Positions 46,588 through 56,639 of a stretch of 64,000 nucleotides of DNA are shown piece after piece (the stretch's first letter is position 1; each line of letters begins with the position of its first letter). Source of the DNA: Arthrobacter alpinus (GTDB taxonomy: Bacteria; Actinomycetota; Actinomycetes; Actinomycetales; Micrococcaceae); the NCBI RefSeq assembly GCF_900105965.1, contig NZ_FNTV01000001.1, positions 1,674,001 through 1,738,000 on the forward strand, in the 5' to 3' direction. The translations under genes were made by a program, and so were the position numbers. The notes below the pieces were generated by a model that saw nothing but the letters and a program-made list of their open reading frames with translations, had not been told where the DNA came from and did no database searches.

Positions 46588-48213
46588 ATGTTTTGGCGCG
46601 GCTGGAGCATTGCCCGCAGGTTGCTGGTTGCCAACCTGATATTTGTGGTGCTCTTGACGGCCGGGCTGGCCGCCATCATGGTTTCCGACGCCGGTTCCCG
46701 CACGTATGAGCAAACCCACCAGCGCATGCTGTCGGTTGCCACGTCCATAGCGGATTCGCCCATGGTGATTGCGGCAGCAACACAACCCAACGCCTCCGCG
46801 GCCCTGCAGCCCTACGCCGAGGCGGTTATGCGCGATGCCCATGTCGACTTCATCACCATCATGGACCCGCAGGGCATCCGCTGGACCCACCCGAACCCGG
46901 CGGAAATTGGCAAACCCTATGTTGGGTCAATTGCTCAGGCGCAGGCGGGGAACACCTTTTTTGAGACCACGGCTGGAACGCTGGGCCCCTCTGTGCGTGT
47001 CATTGTGCCGATCAAGAACACGGCCGGGACCGTCACGGGCATGGTGGCCACCGGCATGACTGTCAGCAATGTTCAGATCCTCGTGGCCGCCCGGATCCCG
47101 GCGGTCCTTGGGCTGGCCGCGGCGCTCCTTGTGGCAGGATCGCTGGCCGCGTGGGCCCTGGGCCGGTACCTCAAGCGCGTGACCTTTGGCTGGGGCCCGG
47201 AGGAACTGGGCCAGCTCTTTGCCTACTACGAATCTGTTCTGCACTCCGTGCGTGAGGGCTTGATCTTGGTGGATACGCGCGGCTCAATTGTTCTCCACAA
47301 CGATCACGCCGCCCTTTTGCTGGGTATTGACAGGCCAGATTCGGGGCTGGATACGCTCAAGCTGCCCGATTCCCTGAGGGAGCTTTTGACCAGTGGGCGG
47401 ACGGCCACCGACGAGGTTCACTTGGCGGGCGAGCGTTTGTTGGTGGTGAGCCAACGGCCGGCCACGCTACCTGGAAAGCACAGCCCGGCAGGTACCGTGG
47501 CTACGCTGCGCGATCACACCGAGTTGACCGCTTTGGCCGGCAACCTCAGCAGCACCCAGACTCTCGTGGAAGCGCTACGTTCCCAGACGCACGAGCATGC
47601 GAATCGCCTGCACGCCATCATTTCCCTGATCGAGCTGGACCGTCCTCGCGAAGCCTTGGCGTTTGCCACCTCCGACCATGCGGCGAACGTGCGCCTTGGC
47701 GGAGAGTTTGTTGACACCCTGGATGAGCCGTTCCTTGCGGCGCTACTGCTGGGCAAACGCGCCCAGGCCGATGAACGCGGCGTGACACTGGCGCTCACCG
47801 CATCCGGGACGCTGCCACCGAAGACCCTGGACACTCGAGAGCTTGTCACCCTGCTCGGCAATCTCGTGGACAACGCCATCGAGGCTGCGGCAGGCCAATC
47901 CCAAGATCCCACCGTCTGGGTGGATTTGCTCGTCGCAGATGGCGCCCTGACCCTTACCGTGGCAGACAACGGCCCCGGTTTGCCCACCACAGACCTTGAT
48001 GTCCTGGGCAGGATCGGAACAACTGGGAAAACCTCCGTTGCCCCAGGCGGCCGGGGCTATGGCATTGCCCTGATCCGCCGTGCCACGGCTGCCCTCGGCG
48101 GCACCATCACAGGCGAGAACGACGGCGGTGCCGTCATGACCGCCGTCGTGCCTCTTGGCCCTGACCTTGAGACAACCACTGAGATTCGTCCAGAAAATAG
48201 AGGAAATCAATGA
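46588..48213 (+). CDS. Sensor histidine kinase, CitA/DcuS family
   Basis: A 541-residue membrane sensor. Helix 1 (about residues 10-30) and helix 2 (about 166-190) bracket an extracytoplasmic PAS-like domain with the ligand stretch VDFITIMDPQGIRWTHPN; a cytoplasmic PAS domain follows, then an H-box of the DcuS type (SQTHEHANRLHAIISLIEL) and an ATPase domain with NLVDNAIEAA, VADNGPGLP and GRGYGIALI. GAAAGGTGAG lies 2 bases before the ATG. The intergenic region to dctA contains CGTGCGA/TCGCACG arms (46504 and 46570) as possible regulator sites. Confidence 0.9.
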   Translation: MFWRGWSIARRLLVANLIFVVLLTAGLAAIMVSDAGSRTYEQTHQRMLSVATSIADSPMVIAAATQPNASAALQPYAEAVMRDAHVDFITIMDPQGIRWTHPNPAEIGKPYVGSIAQAQAGNTFFETTAGTLGPSVRVIVPIKNTAGTVTGMVATGMTVSNVQILVAARIPAVLGLAAALLVAGSLAAWALGRYLKRVTFGWGPEELGQLFAYYESVLHSVREGLILVDTRGSIVLHNDHAALLLGIDRPDSGLDTLKLPDSLRELLTSGRTATDEVHLAGERLLVVSQRPATLPGKHSPAGTVATLRDHTELTALAGNLSSTQTLVEALRSQTHEHANRLHAIISLIELDRPREALAFATSDHAANVRLGGEFVDTLDEPFLAALLLGKRAQADERGVTLALTASGTLPPKTLDTRELVTLLGNLVDNAIEAAAGQSQDPTVWVDLLVADGALTLTVADNGPGLPTTDLDVLGRIGTTGKTSVAPGGRGYGIALIRRATAALGGTITGENDGGAVMTAVVPLGPDLETTTEIRPENRGNQ

Positions 48214-48905
48214 CCGGCCCCTCCCCGATCCGTGTGCTTGTGGTGGACGACGAACCGATCGCACTGGCCGCGCACGCAGACTATGTACGGCGGCTGGACG
48301 GTTTTGAAGTGGTGGCCGAGGCGCACGGCATGGGGGCGGCGCTGGCGGTATTGAACGATCCCGCGGTGCCATCCATTCAACTGATCCTGCTGGACATGAA
48401 CCTGACCGACGGCCACGGTTTGGACCTGCTCCGGCGCATCCACGGGCTGGGGCTCGTGCCGGACGTCGTGGCCATTACGGCCGTACGGGATGTCCACGTG
48501 GTGCGCTCCGCCATCGCCCTGGGCATCACGGCCTACCTCATCAAGCCGTTCACCTTTGCCGCCTTCAGGGAAAAACTGGAGAACTATCGCAACTATCACG
48601 TTGTGCTGGCGGACAGGTCCCAGACGTCACAAGATGCAATAGACAGGGCGTTGTCGCAACTGCGCCCCACGGGGAAACTCACGCTGCCCAAAGGGATGCT
48701 GCCCGAGACGCTGAGCGCCGTGGCTGACTGGCTAAGGACGCGGGAATACCCGGCATCAGCCACAGAGGCCGCCGCACAACTGGCCATGTCCCGCGTGACG
48801 GCCCGGCGGTACTTGGACCATCTGGTCGAGACCGGCTCCGCGAGCAAGGCACCCCGGCATGGATCACCCGGCCGCCCGGAACTCGAGTACAGCTGGTCGC
48901 GCTGA
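48210..48905 (+). CDS. Response regulator, CitB/DcuR family
   Basis: Partner of the kinase, overlapping it by 4 bases. The 231-residue protein has a receiver domain with acidic pair VVDDEP, phosphoacceptor Asp in LILLDMNLTDGHG, Thr in AITAV and Lys in LIKPF, and a C-terminal helix-turn-helix (YPASATEAAAQLAMSRVTAR). Expected to activate dctA in response to C4-dicarboxylates or citrate. Confidence 0.92.
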   Translation: MTGPSPIRVLVVDDEPIALAAHADYVRRLDGFEVVAEAHGMGAALAVLNDPAVPSIQLILLDMNLTDGHGLDLLRRIHGLGLVPDVVAITAVRDVHVVRSAIALGITAYLIKPFTFAAFREKLENYRNYHVVLADRSQTSQDAIDRALSQLRPTGKLTLPKGMLPETLSAVADWLRTREYPASATEAAAQLAMSRVTARRYLDHLVETGSASKAPRHGSPGRPELEYSWSR

Positions 48906-48995
48906 CAGCTGCAGCGGCACTTTCCAGCCCCCCGGAGGAAACCCTAAACCCCAAAGCACTTCCTTCCCTAATTAAGAAACATTAACTTGACGTAA

Positions 48996-49025
48996 AGGTA
49001 AGCCTAAGTAAGGGTAGGCTGTGCT
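48996..49025 (+). promoter_or_regulatory. Two tandem iron boxes (DtxR/IdeR type)
   Basis: AGGTAAGCCTAAGTA (48996-49010) and AGGGTAGGCTGTGCT (49011-49025) each match the core AGGTTAGSCTAACCT at 11 of 15 positions. TTGACG (48987-48992), a possible -35, lies just before. Repression by an iron-bound DtxR/IdeR-type protein is expected. Confidence 0.65.
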
Positions 49026-49066
49026 TGGTTTTTTGCCAGCTATTACCGAACGCAAGGATTCCCCTC

Positions 49067-50632
49067 TTGACATCGCTGCACACAATAAACGATCCATCCA
49101 TCGCCGAACTCGAATTTGGTTCCGGCGTGGAGGAGGCTCTAGCCGCCAGCAATTACCTGTTCAATTCCGCCAATTCGGCCCGCTATGTGGCCGATGTTCT
49201 CCAAGGCGTTAACCTGGTGGCGACCACTGTGTCACGCACCACCCGGCCCTTCACCGGGGCCACCCCGGCCGAATTATCCGCCCGGGTTGAAGCGGTCGAC
49301 CTGGAACAGCCGCTGGAGGACACGGCGGCCGCCCTGACAGAGCTTGAATCCCTGTACCTCAGGGACGCCGTCTACTTCCACGACACGAAATACGCGGCCC
49401 ACCTGAACTGCCCCGTGGTGATCCCCGCACTGGTCGGCGAGGCGGTGTTGTCGGCCGTGAATTCATCCCTGGACACGTGGGATCAAAGCGCTGGTGCCAC
49501 GATGATCGAGCGCCGCCTCATCGATTGGACCACCGAGCGGCTTGGGCTGGGCCCGGATAGCGACGGCGTGTTCACCAGTGGGGGCACGCAGTCCAATCTG
49601 CAGGCAATGCTGATCGCCCGGAACCACGCGGTGGCATGTTTGCGCCTGGATCCTGCCAACGCAGAATTGCGTCTTCCGGCCCTGTTGGACCGGCTAAGGA
49701 TCTTCACCTCCGGTGCCAGCCATTTCAGCATCCGCAAGTCAGCTTCCATGCTGGGCCTGGGGTATGACGCCGTGGTTGACATAGAGTGCGACGACAACCG
49801 GCGCATGGATCCCGCGGCGCTGGCCAGGGAACTGGCCGTTTGCCAGGCGGAAGGTCTCATTCCCCTTGCCGTGGTGGCCACGGCCGGCACCACTGACTTT
49901 GGCAGCATCGACCCCTTGCGGGAGGTGGCGGCCCTCAGCCGGGCGCACGGCAGCTGGTTCCATGTTGATGCCGCCTATGGCGGAGGGCTCATCACATCTT
50001 CAAGGTATCGACATCTCCTTGATGGGATTGGCCTGGCCGACTCCGTCACGATTGACTATCACAAGACGTTTTTCCAGCCCGTCAGCTCCAGCGCCCTGCT
50101 GGTCCGCGAAGGCGCCAAACTAGGTCACGTCACCTACTACGCCGACTACCTCAACCCGGAAAGCGCAGCCCGGGCCAACGTTCCCAACCAGGTGGACAAG
50201 AGTATTCAAACCACCCGGCGCTTTGATGCACTCAAACTGTGGTTGACCTTGCGAACCATGGGCGCAAACGGCGTCGGGGCACTGTTTGATGAAGTGATTG
50301 ACCTAGCCGCGCGCACCGGCGAATTGCTGGAGGCCCACCCGGACTTTGAGTTGGCCGCGAGCCCTGCGTTGAGCACATTGGTGTTCCGCTACAAGCCCGC
50401 CGGCAGCTCCAATGCCGACGCCGACATCCTCAACCCGCTAATCCGCTCAGCCGTTTTCGCATCCGGGGAGGCCGTGGTGGCAGGAACCAAAATGGATGGC
50501 CACCACTTCTTGAAGTTCACCCTCCTCAACGCCGAAACCACGCTTGGAGATATGAATCAGATCATCGAACTTCTGCGCAGCACCGGCGAGTCGCTGCGCA
50601 GCTCCGGAATCATCGCTGGGGGCGCAGCATGA
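49067..50632 (+). CDS. desA: Lysine decarboxylase of siderophore synthesis (DesA-like)
   Basis: A PLP enzyme of the aromatic/diaminobutyrate decarboxylase fold that in desferrioxamine synthesis makes cadaverine from lysine. The 521-residue protein shows [16 protein letters not shown], the PLP-ring Asp region [10 protein letters not shown] and the Schiff-base Lys in [17 protein letters not shown] 49067 (MTSLHTIND) is chosen because AAGGA lies 8 bases upstream; the frame is open to 49025, but that part overlaps the iron boxes. First gene of a four-gene operon with ATGA overlaps. Confidence 0.9.
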   Translation: MTSLHTINDPSIAELEFGSGVEEALAASNYLFNSANSARYVADVLQGVNLVATTVSRTTRPFTGATPAELSARVEAVDLEQPLEDTAAALTELESLYLRDAVYFHDTKYAAHLNCPVVIPALVGEAVLSAVNSSLDTWDQSAGATMIERRLIDWTTERLGLGPDSDGVFTSGGTQSNLQAMLIARNHAVACLRLDPANAELRLPALLDRLRIFTSGASHFSIRKSASMLGLGYDAVVDIECDDNRRMDPAALARELAVCQAEGLIPLAVVATAGTTDFGSIDPLREVAALSRAHGSWFHVDAAYGGGLITSSRYRHLLDGIGLADSVTIDYHKTFFQPVSSSALLVREGAKLGHVTYYADYLNPESAARANVPNQVDKSIQTTRRFDALKLWLTLRTMGANGVGALFDEVIDLAARTGELLEAHPDFELAASPALSTLVFRYKPAGSSNADADILNPLIRSAVFASGEAVVAGTKMDGHHFLKFTLLNAETTLGDMNQIIELLRSTGESLRSSGIIAGGAA

Positions 50633-51969
50633 GCGCCGCAAATTTTGGTACAGGAGTCACAACTTTCCCTCGAATCTACGACGTCGCCGGGATTGGCGTT
50701 GGCCCCTTCAACTTGGGACTGGCCGCTCTCGCCGCACCAGTGGACGGCCTGGACGCCGTGTTTTTGGAGCAACGCAGGGGATTTGATTGGCACCCAGGCA
50801 TGATGTTGGAATCGGCGCACCTGCAGGTGCCCTTCATGGCCGATCTAGTCACCTTGGCAGACCCCACCTCGCGCTATTCGTTCCTGAATTATCTCAAAGA
50901 GGCTGGCAGGCTCTACCCGTTCTATATTCGGGAGAACTTTTACCCGCTGCGGGCTGAATACAACCAGTACTGCCAGTGGGTCGCCAATGAGCTTCCCAAT
51001 GTCCGCTTTGGCGTCACCGTTCAGCGGATCACGTTCGCCGACGGCATCTATGAGCTGCACTCCATGGGTCCGGAGGGGGCCGAGGTGGTGAGGGCTAGGC
51101 GACTGGTGCTCGGCACAGGTACTTCTCCCCACATTCCTGAGGCTGGCGCCGGTCTCGTTTCTGACGGGGGGCTGGTGCTGCACAACTCTGAGTATCTGGC
51201 CCGGCGGGAGGAACTGGTGCGCCAGCCCAGCATCACCATTGTGGGGAGCGGACAAAGCGCAGCTGAGATCTATTACGACCTGCTGGGTGAGATCGACATC
51301 CATGGATACCAGCTGAATTGGGTGACCCGGTCTGGCCGTTTCTTCCCTCTTGAGTACAGCAAGCTGACCCTGGAGATGACCTCACCCGAGTACGTGGACT
51401 ACTTCCATGCCCTGCCTGAGCGGACGCGCGATCGGCTGAACGCCAACCAGAAGAACCTCTACAAGGGGATCGACGCGGAACTGATCAATGACATTCACGA
51501 ACTGCTCTACACCAAAAGCGTGGCCGGCCCCGTCCGCACGTCGCTGCTGACACAAGCCGCACTTTCAGGAGGTAGCTACGACCCTGTCAATGACAACCAC
51601 CGGCTGGATTTCAAGCACCAGGAACTTCAGGAGGATTTCAGCTTGGAGAGCGCCGCCGTGGTTCTAGCCACCGGCTACAGCTACCGGGAACCGGCCTTCC
51701 TGAGCGGCATTTACCAACGCATTCGCCGTGACTCGAACGGGCGTTTCGACGTTGGGCGCAACTACGGGATTGGCGCGGCGGCCGAGGACATCTTTGTTCA
51801 AAATGCCGAACTCCACACCCACGGCTTCGTCACTCCCGATCTGGGGATGGCTGCCTACCGCAATTCCTGCATCCTCAGGGAAATCACCGGCCGGGAGGTC
51901 TATCCGGTGGAGCGCAGCATCGCCTTCCAACACTTTGGTGTGCCGCAACGAACGGTGGTGCCCGCATGA
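50629..51969 (+). CDS. desB: Cadaverine/lysine N-monooxygenase (DesB-like)
   Basis: A flavin- and NADPH-dependent N-hydroxylase of 446 residues, of the IucD/SidA family. It has the FAD motif [19 protein letters not shown], the substrate-side motif [20 protein letters not shown], the NADPH motif [17 protein letters not shown] and the C-terminal ATGYSYREP. In the desferrioxamine pathway it forms N-hydroxycadaverine. Overlaps desA and desC by 4 bases each. Confidence 0.92.
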   Translation: MSAANFGTGVTTFPRIYDVAGIGVGPFNLGLAALAAPVDGLDAVFLEQRRGFDWHPGMMLESAHLQVPFMADLVTLADPTSRYSFLNYLKEAGRLYPFYIRENFYPLRAEYNQYCQWVANELPNVRFGVTVQRITFADGIYELHSMGPEGAEVVRARRLVLGTGTSPHIPEAGAGLVSDGGLVLHNSEYLARREELVRQPSITIVGSGQSAAEIYYDLLGEIDIHGYQLNWVTRSGRFFPLEYSKLTLEMTSPEYVDYFHALPERTRDRLNANQKNLYKGIDAELINDIHELLYTKSVAGPVRTSLLTQAALSGGSYDPVNDNHRLDFKHQELQEDFSLESAAVVLATGYSYREPAFLSGIYQRIRRDSNGRFDVGRNYGIGAAAEDIFVQNAELHTHGFVTPDLGMAAYRNSCILREITGREVYPVERSIAFQHFGVPQRTVVPA

Positions 51970-52526
51970 GATTTTCCTTCCGGCCGGTGAATCCGGCAGC
52001 CGACGCCCCACTGCTGCACTCCTGGGTGGGCATGGACTACGCCCGCTTTTGGGGCATGCAGTCCGCCACCCTGGCCGAGGTTCGCGCCGAATACGAGAAC
52101 ATCCAGTCCTCGGGCCACCACACAGCCATCCTCGGGATGGAAGACGGGAATCCCGTGTTCCTCATGGAAAGCTACGATCCCACCCGTTCTCCACTTCATG
52201 GGCTCTATGACGCAGAAGCGGGCGACATTGGCATGCACCTGCTGGTAGCTCCCCCGCTCCGCCCCCGCCCGGGTTTCACCACAGCAGTGATGTCCGCCGT
52301 ACTGGACACGCTGTTCGCCGATCCCACAGTGGAACGCGTAGTGGTGGAGCCAGACGCCACCAACCACAAAATCCACATCCTTAACGCCCGCCTTGGTTTC
52401 CGTAAGCACGCCTTGGTTCGGCTGCCAGACAAGGAAGCCTGGCTGAGCCTGTGCACACGGGAAAACTTCCGTGACGCCGCGCTCCTGCCAACAACCCAGA
52501 CCGCTTCCGAAGGAGCTATCCGATGA
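51966..52526 (+). CDS. desC: Siderophore acyltransferase, GNAT/RimJ type (DesC-like)
   Basis: A 186-residue N-acetyltransferase-fold protein (IucB/DesC type) that acylates N-hydroxycadaverine with succinyl- or acetyl-CoA. The conserved family stretches are [27 protein letters not shown] and [20 protein letters not shown]. Located between desB and desD with 4-base overlaps on both sides. Confidence 0.9.
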   Translation: MRFSFRPVNPAADAPLLHSWVGMDYARFWGMQSATLAEVRAEYENIQSSGHHTAILGMEDGNPVFLMESYDPTRSPLHGLYDAEAGDIGMHLLVAPPLRPRPGFTTAVMSAVLDTLFADPTVERVVVEPDATNHKIHILNARLGFRKHALVRLPDKEAWLSLCTRENFRDAALLPTTQTASEGAIR

Positions 52527-54394
52527 CCGCCACACTAAGCGATCCTGTCACCACGTCCGCAACCACGGGAATTGGGGCTGGCCACGCGCGCCAGGACGTG
52601 GAGCATCTCACGCCCGAGCGCTGGGCCATAGCCAATCGCCACGTTCTCCGAAAAGCACTGTCGGAATTCGCCCACGAACGGCTGATTGTCCCGATTCCGG
52701 AGGGCAACAACAGCTATCTTCTGGCCAGCGACGACGGCGCGATCGAGTACCGGTTCACGGCCCGCCGGCTGCAGCTGGACCACTGGGCCATCGACGGCGC
52801 ATCCATCCACCGGACACGGCGCGGCACCGTGCCGTCCCAGGGGCTTGCCTTGGACGTCCTGGACTTCATCACCGAGTTCCGCGGCACGCTGGGAGTCCGC
52901 GAGGACATGCTGCCGCTCTATCTCGAGGAAATCAGCAGCACCCTGGCCAGCCACGCCTACAAACAGCTGGCTGACCGTCCATGTTCGGCCGAGCTTGCCA
53001 AGGGTGTCAGCGCGGGCGTCAATCCGGCGGCCGACTTTCAGATGATTGAAATGGCCATGACGGAGGGGCACCCCTGCTTTGTGGCCAACAACGGCCGGAT
53101 GGGTTTCGGCATCACCGACTACCGTGGCTTCGCACCTGAGGCTGGTGCCCCGGTTCGGCTTCAGTGGCTTGCCGTGCACCATTCAAAGGCCGTCTTCTCC
53201 GCCAGTGCGGGGCTCGAATACCGAGCCCATTTCGAGGCCGAGCTCGGCGCCGCGGCCCTGGCCAACTTTGACTCTGAGCTGACGGCGCTCAGTGTGGACC
53301 CGGCGGACTATCTTCTGATGCCGGTTCATCCCTGGCAGTGGGAAAATAAACTGGCCGTGACCTTTGCGGCCGAAATCGCCCTACGCCACCTCATCCCACT
53401 GAGTCGTGGAAGCGAGGACTATCAGGCACAGCAATCCATCAGAACCTTTTTCAACACCTCCACGCCGGAACGCTGCTACGTCAAGACGGCCTTGTCGGTA
53501 CTGAACATGGGCTTCATGCGGGGCCTGTCCCCTGCCTACATGAAAGCCACACCGGCCATCAACGACTGGCTGTTCACCTTGATCGGGGCGGATCAGACCC
53601 TGATGCATCACGGGTTGACCATGATCCGGGAAAAAGCCGCCTTGGGATACCACAATGCCTACTTCGAGGCCGCCTCCATCAAGGGCTCCCCGTACCGGCA
53701 GATGCTCTCGGCCCTGTGGCGGGAAAGCCCGCTGCCGCTCCTGGGGCCTGGCCAGCAATTGGCGACCATGGCGTCGCTGCTTCATGTGGACGGCGCCGGG
53801 GTGCCTCTCGCCTCGGAATTGATCCGTCGCTCCGGGCTGGGCGCGACACAATGGCTGCGCCGCTATCTCCATGCCTACCTGGTGCCCGTGGTGCACTGCC
53901 TGTTCCGCTACGAGCTCGCGTTCATGCCGCACGGGGAAAACGTCATTCTGGTGTTGGAGCATGGCGTGCCGGTGCGTGCAATCATGAAGGACATCGGCGA
54001 GGAGATCGCCCTCATGGGCGACGACGTCGAGGTACCTGATGAAGTGTCCCGAATCAAGGTGGCCATTCCGGAGGGCGAACGGGTTCTAGCCGTCTTCACC
54101 GACGTCTTTGACTGCATCTTCCGGTTCCTTGCCGCAACACTCGTCGAAGATGGGGCGCTCAGCGAGGACGAATTCTGGGGCACGGTGGCCGCCGTCGTAC
54201 ACGGCTACCAGAGTGACCACCCCGAATTGGCCGAGGCGTTTGCACGGCACGACCTCTTCGCCGACGAATTCGATCTCTCCTGCCTGAACCGGCTGCAGTT
54301 GCGCAACAACAAAAACATGCTGGATCTGGGCGACCCGTCAGGCGGGCTGCAGATGGCCGGCAAGCTTGCCAATCCGCTGGCCGCCTTCCGGTAG
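52523..54394 (+). CDS. desD: NIS synthetase (DesD-like, IucA/IucC family)
   Basis: ATP-dependent synthetase that joins and cyclises N-hydroxy-N-succinylcadaverine units to desferrioxamine. The 623-residue protein has the IucA/IucC N-terminal ATP-binding domain (GHPCFVANNGRMGFGITDYR, MPVHPWQWENKL) and the C-terminal FhuF-like domain (YLVPVVHCLFRYELAFMPHG ENVILVLE). It closes the operon; no siderophore receptor or exporter gene is next to it. Confidence 0.92.
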   Translation: MTATLSDPVTTSATTGIGAGHARQDVEHLTPERWAIANRHVLRKALSEFAHERLIVPIPEGNNSYLLASDDGAIEYRFTARRLQLDHWAIDGASIHRTRRGTVPSQGLALDVLDFITEFRGTLGVREDMLPLYLEEISSTLASHAYKQLADRPCSAELAKGVSAGVNPAADFQMIEMAMTEGHPCFVANNGRMGFGITDYRGFAPEAGAPVRLQWLAVHHSKAVFSASAGLEYRAHFEAELGAAALANFDSELTALSVDPADYLLMPVHPWQWENKLAVTFAAEIALRHLIPLSRGSEDYQAQQSIRTFFNTSTPERCYVKTALSVLNMGFMRGLSPAYMKATPAINDWLFTLIGADQTLMHHGLTMIREKAALGYHNAYFEAASIKGSPYRQMLSALWRESPLPLLGPGQQLATMASLLHVDGAGVPLASELIRRSGLGATQWLRRYLHAYLVPVVHCLFRYELAFMPHGENVILVLEHGVPVRAIMKDIGEEIALMGDDVEVPDEVSRIKVAIPEGERVLAVFTDVFDCIFRFLAATLVEDGALSEDEFWGTVAAVVHGYQSDHPELAEAFARHDLFADEFDLSCLNRLQLRNNKNMLDLGDPSGGLQMAGKLANPLAAFR

Positions 54395-54451
54395 CACCTG
54401 CGCGCGCATCACCCGCCCGTCCCGCGTACTAGTGCTGAGGCGGCATTTCCG

Positions 54452-54503
54452 TCGAGCCAGACCCAGCCCCGTTAAATCAGACGTGGGGGTGGGTCTGACT
54501 CGA
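54452..54503. terminator. Hairpin between desD and prpE
   Basis: Imperfect inverted repeat: TCGAGCCAGACCCAGCCCC (54452-54470) against the complement of 54485-54503, 17 of 19 paired, with a 14-base loop. No clear T tract. Placed between convergent genes. Confidence 0.5.
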
Positions 54504-54527
54504 GGCATGCACCGGGACAGGGCAGCA

Positions 54528-56426
54528 CTACATGGCCCGCAATACCGGCAGCAAGGCATCGATGACGGAAGGCTCCTCTATGGTTGAGGGCACCGTGTAA
54601 TCGTCACCGTCGGCAATTTGGCGCATGGTTTTGCGCAGGATCTTCCCGGAACGGGTCTTGGGCAGGGCCTCAACCACGGTTGCATTCTTGAAATCCGCCA
54701 CGGGCCCAATCTCGCGCCGCACCAAGGCCACCAGCTCCTTTTCCAACGCCTCCGGCGCTATGCTCAGGCCGGATTTGAGGACCACGAATCCCACAGCCTT
54801 TTGTCCCTTGAGTACATCGGCAACACCAATCACGGCACACTCGGCCACGGCCGGGTGGGTGCCGATGACCTGCTCGATCGCACCCGTGGAGAGCCGGTGC
54901 CCGGCCACATTGATGACATCGTCGGTGCGGCCCATGACAAACACGTAACCGTCCTGGTCCTGGTAGCCGGAATCGCCCGTAAGGTAAAAACCGGCGAAGG
55001 CACTTAGGTATGAATCGATGAAGCGCTGATCGTCATTCCACAGCGTGGGCAGCGTGCCGGGAGGCAACGGCAGCCCCAGCACAAGGTTTCCTTCTTCGCT
55101 CGTTGCCACGTCATTGCCCATGCCGTCCACGATCCGCAGGTCAAAGCCCGGCATAGGCACAGACGGTGAACCTGCCTTGAGCGGCAGGGGCTCCAGGCCG
55201 CGCGGATTGCCCACAATTGGCCAACCGGTTTCGGTCTGCCACCAGTGGTCCACCACCGGCACTCCCAGAACCTTGCCGGCCCAATGATAGGTGTCGGTGT
55301 CGAGCCGCTCACCCGCGGTGAACAGCGTTTGGAGGCTGCCGACGTCGAACTTCTTCAGCAGCTCCGCGTCCGGGTCCATCTTCCGGATGGCCCGCAGCGC
55401 CGTGGGTGCCGTGAACAGCGCCTTGACCTTGTGCTGCTCAATGACGCGCCAAAACGCGCCGGCGTCGGGGGTGCCCACAGGTTTGCCCTCATACATCACG
55501 GTGGTTGCCCCTGCCAGCAAAGGTCCGTAGACAATGTAGGAATGCCCCACGACCCAACCAACGTCCGAGGCTGTCCACCAGACATCGCCCGGGCCAATGT
55601 CGTAGTGATTGGCCATGGTCCACAAAAGTGCGACGGCGTGACCCCCGTTATCTCGGACCACGCCCTTGGGCGCACCGGTGGTCCCAGACGTGTAGAGAAT
55701 GTAGAGGGGATCACTGGCCTTCACGGGCACGGGCGCCGCGGGCTCTGCGTCTGCGAGCGCGGCATCCCAATCAACTCCATTCAAGCCGAGGGCGGCGGGA
55801 TCGGCTGCGAAACCGTCGCGATGCTTGATGATGACAGGTAGTTGCGGGACCCCGGCCTTCTGAAGTGCCTCCTGAGTTGTAGGCAGGTATTCGACCCGCC
55901 GTGCGGGCTCCAGTCCTCCCGAGGTGGTGACCAAGACAGTGGGTCCCGCGTCTTGGATGCGGACCGCAAGTTCGCTCGCGGCAAATCCGCCAAACACTAC
56001 GGAGTGGATGGCGCCCAGCCGGGCAGTGGCCAGCATGGCGATGGCTGCCTCGGGGATCATGGGCATGTAGATCAGTACCCTGTCCCCCTTGCCTACACCC
56101 TGGGCACGCAGTACCCCGGCGAAGCGGGCCACAAGGTCTGTGAGCTCCCTATAGCTATAGCTGCGTTGTGTGCCCTGCATGGCGGAATCGTGAATCAGGG
56201 CAGGCTGCTCTCCCCGCCCGGCTGCGACATGCCTGTCGAGGGCGTTGTAGCAAGTATTGAGTTCGCCATCGGCAAACCAGCGTCCGTTGGGAGCATCTTC
56301 CTTGTTGTGCCCTTGGCTGGGCGGCACCACCCAATCCACGGCCTGCGCAGCTTGAAGCCAGAACCCGTCTGGATCACTGATGCTGCGCTGGTATTCGTCC
56401 CTGTAACTGGGGGCGTTTGATGCCAT
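54528..56426 (-). CDS. prpE: Propionyl-CoA synthetase
   Basis: Activates propionate to propionyl-CoA with ATP and CoA. The 632-residue AMP-forming ligase has the P-loop-like YTSGTTGAPKGVVRD, the TETGWPIVGNPRG motif (A5), YLTGDSGYQDQDGYVFVMGR (A7-A8) and the acylated Lys in KTRSGKILRK (A10). ATG 56426 (MASNAPSY) is chosen for GGAG 7 bases upstream; the longer frame to 56507 would run through an operator. Divergent from gntR-prpDBC. A related acetyl-CoA synthetase activity is possible. Confidence 0.92.
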   Translation of the reverse strand: MASNAPSYRDEYQRSISDPDGFWLQAAQAVDWVVPPSQGHNKEDAPNGRWFADGELNTCYNALDRHVAAGRGEQPALIHDSAMQGTQRSYSYRELTDLVARFAGVLRAQGVGKGDRVLIYMPMIPEAAIAMLATARLGAIHSVVFGGFAASELAVRIQDAGPTVLVTTSGGLEPARRVEYLPTTQEALQKAGVPQLPVIIKHRDGFAADPAALGLNGVDWDAALADAEPAAPVPVKASDPLYILYTSGTTGAPKGVVRDNGGHAVALLWTMANHYDIGPGDVWWTASDVGWVVGHSYIVYGPLLAGATTVMYEGKPVGTPDAGAFWRVIEQHKVKALFTAPTALRAIRKMDPDAELLKKFDVGSLQTLFTAGERLDTDTYHWAGKVLGVPVVDHWWQTETGWPIVGNPRGLEPLPLKAGSPSVPMPGFDLRIVDGMGNDVATSEEGNLVLGLPLPPGTLPTLWNDDQRFIDSYLSAFAGFYLTGDSGYQDQDGYVFVMGRTDDVINVAGHRLSTGAIEQVIGTHPAVAECAVIGVADVLKGQKAVGFVVLKSGLSIAPEALEKELVALVRREIGPVADFKNATVVEALPKTRSGKILRKTMRQIADGDDYTVPSTIEEPSVIDALLPVLRAM

Positions 56427-56498
56427 GGTGTTTCTCCATCCACGTTGATGTGATGTGAGCCATGCTACATGCGTGTCGTTAGGCACGACAAGCACGAA

Positions 56499-56507
56499 TG
56501 TATACAC
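56499..56507. promoter_or_regulatory. Candidate GntR operator 1
   Basis: TGTATACAC, with an 8-base palindromic core TGTATACA, the type of half-site core bound by FadR-subfamily GntR proteins. On the prpE side of the divergent promoter region. Confidence 0.5.
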
Positions 56508-56560
56508 GAAATGAATTTACCTGAGAAATTTCGCAGAATTTGCCTCTTGAGACTGTTCTT

Positions 56561-56569
56561 TGTATACAC
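56561..56569. promoter_or_regulatory. Candidate GntR operator 2
   Basis: A second TGTATACAC, identical to the first and exactly 62 bp from it, which is close to six helical turns and so on the same DNA face. On the gntR side of the divergent region. Confidence 0.5.
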
Positions 56570-56639
56570 TGAGCGAGTATTGTGTTCCGTAATGGGCATC
56601 TGGTTGTGACTCCGGGTGCCTGAATCCAAAGGAGGGTCC

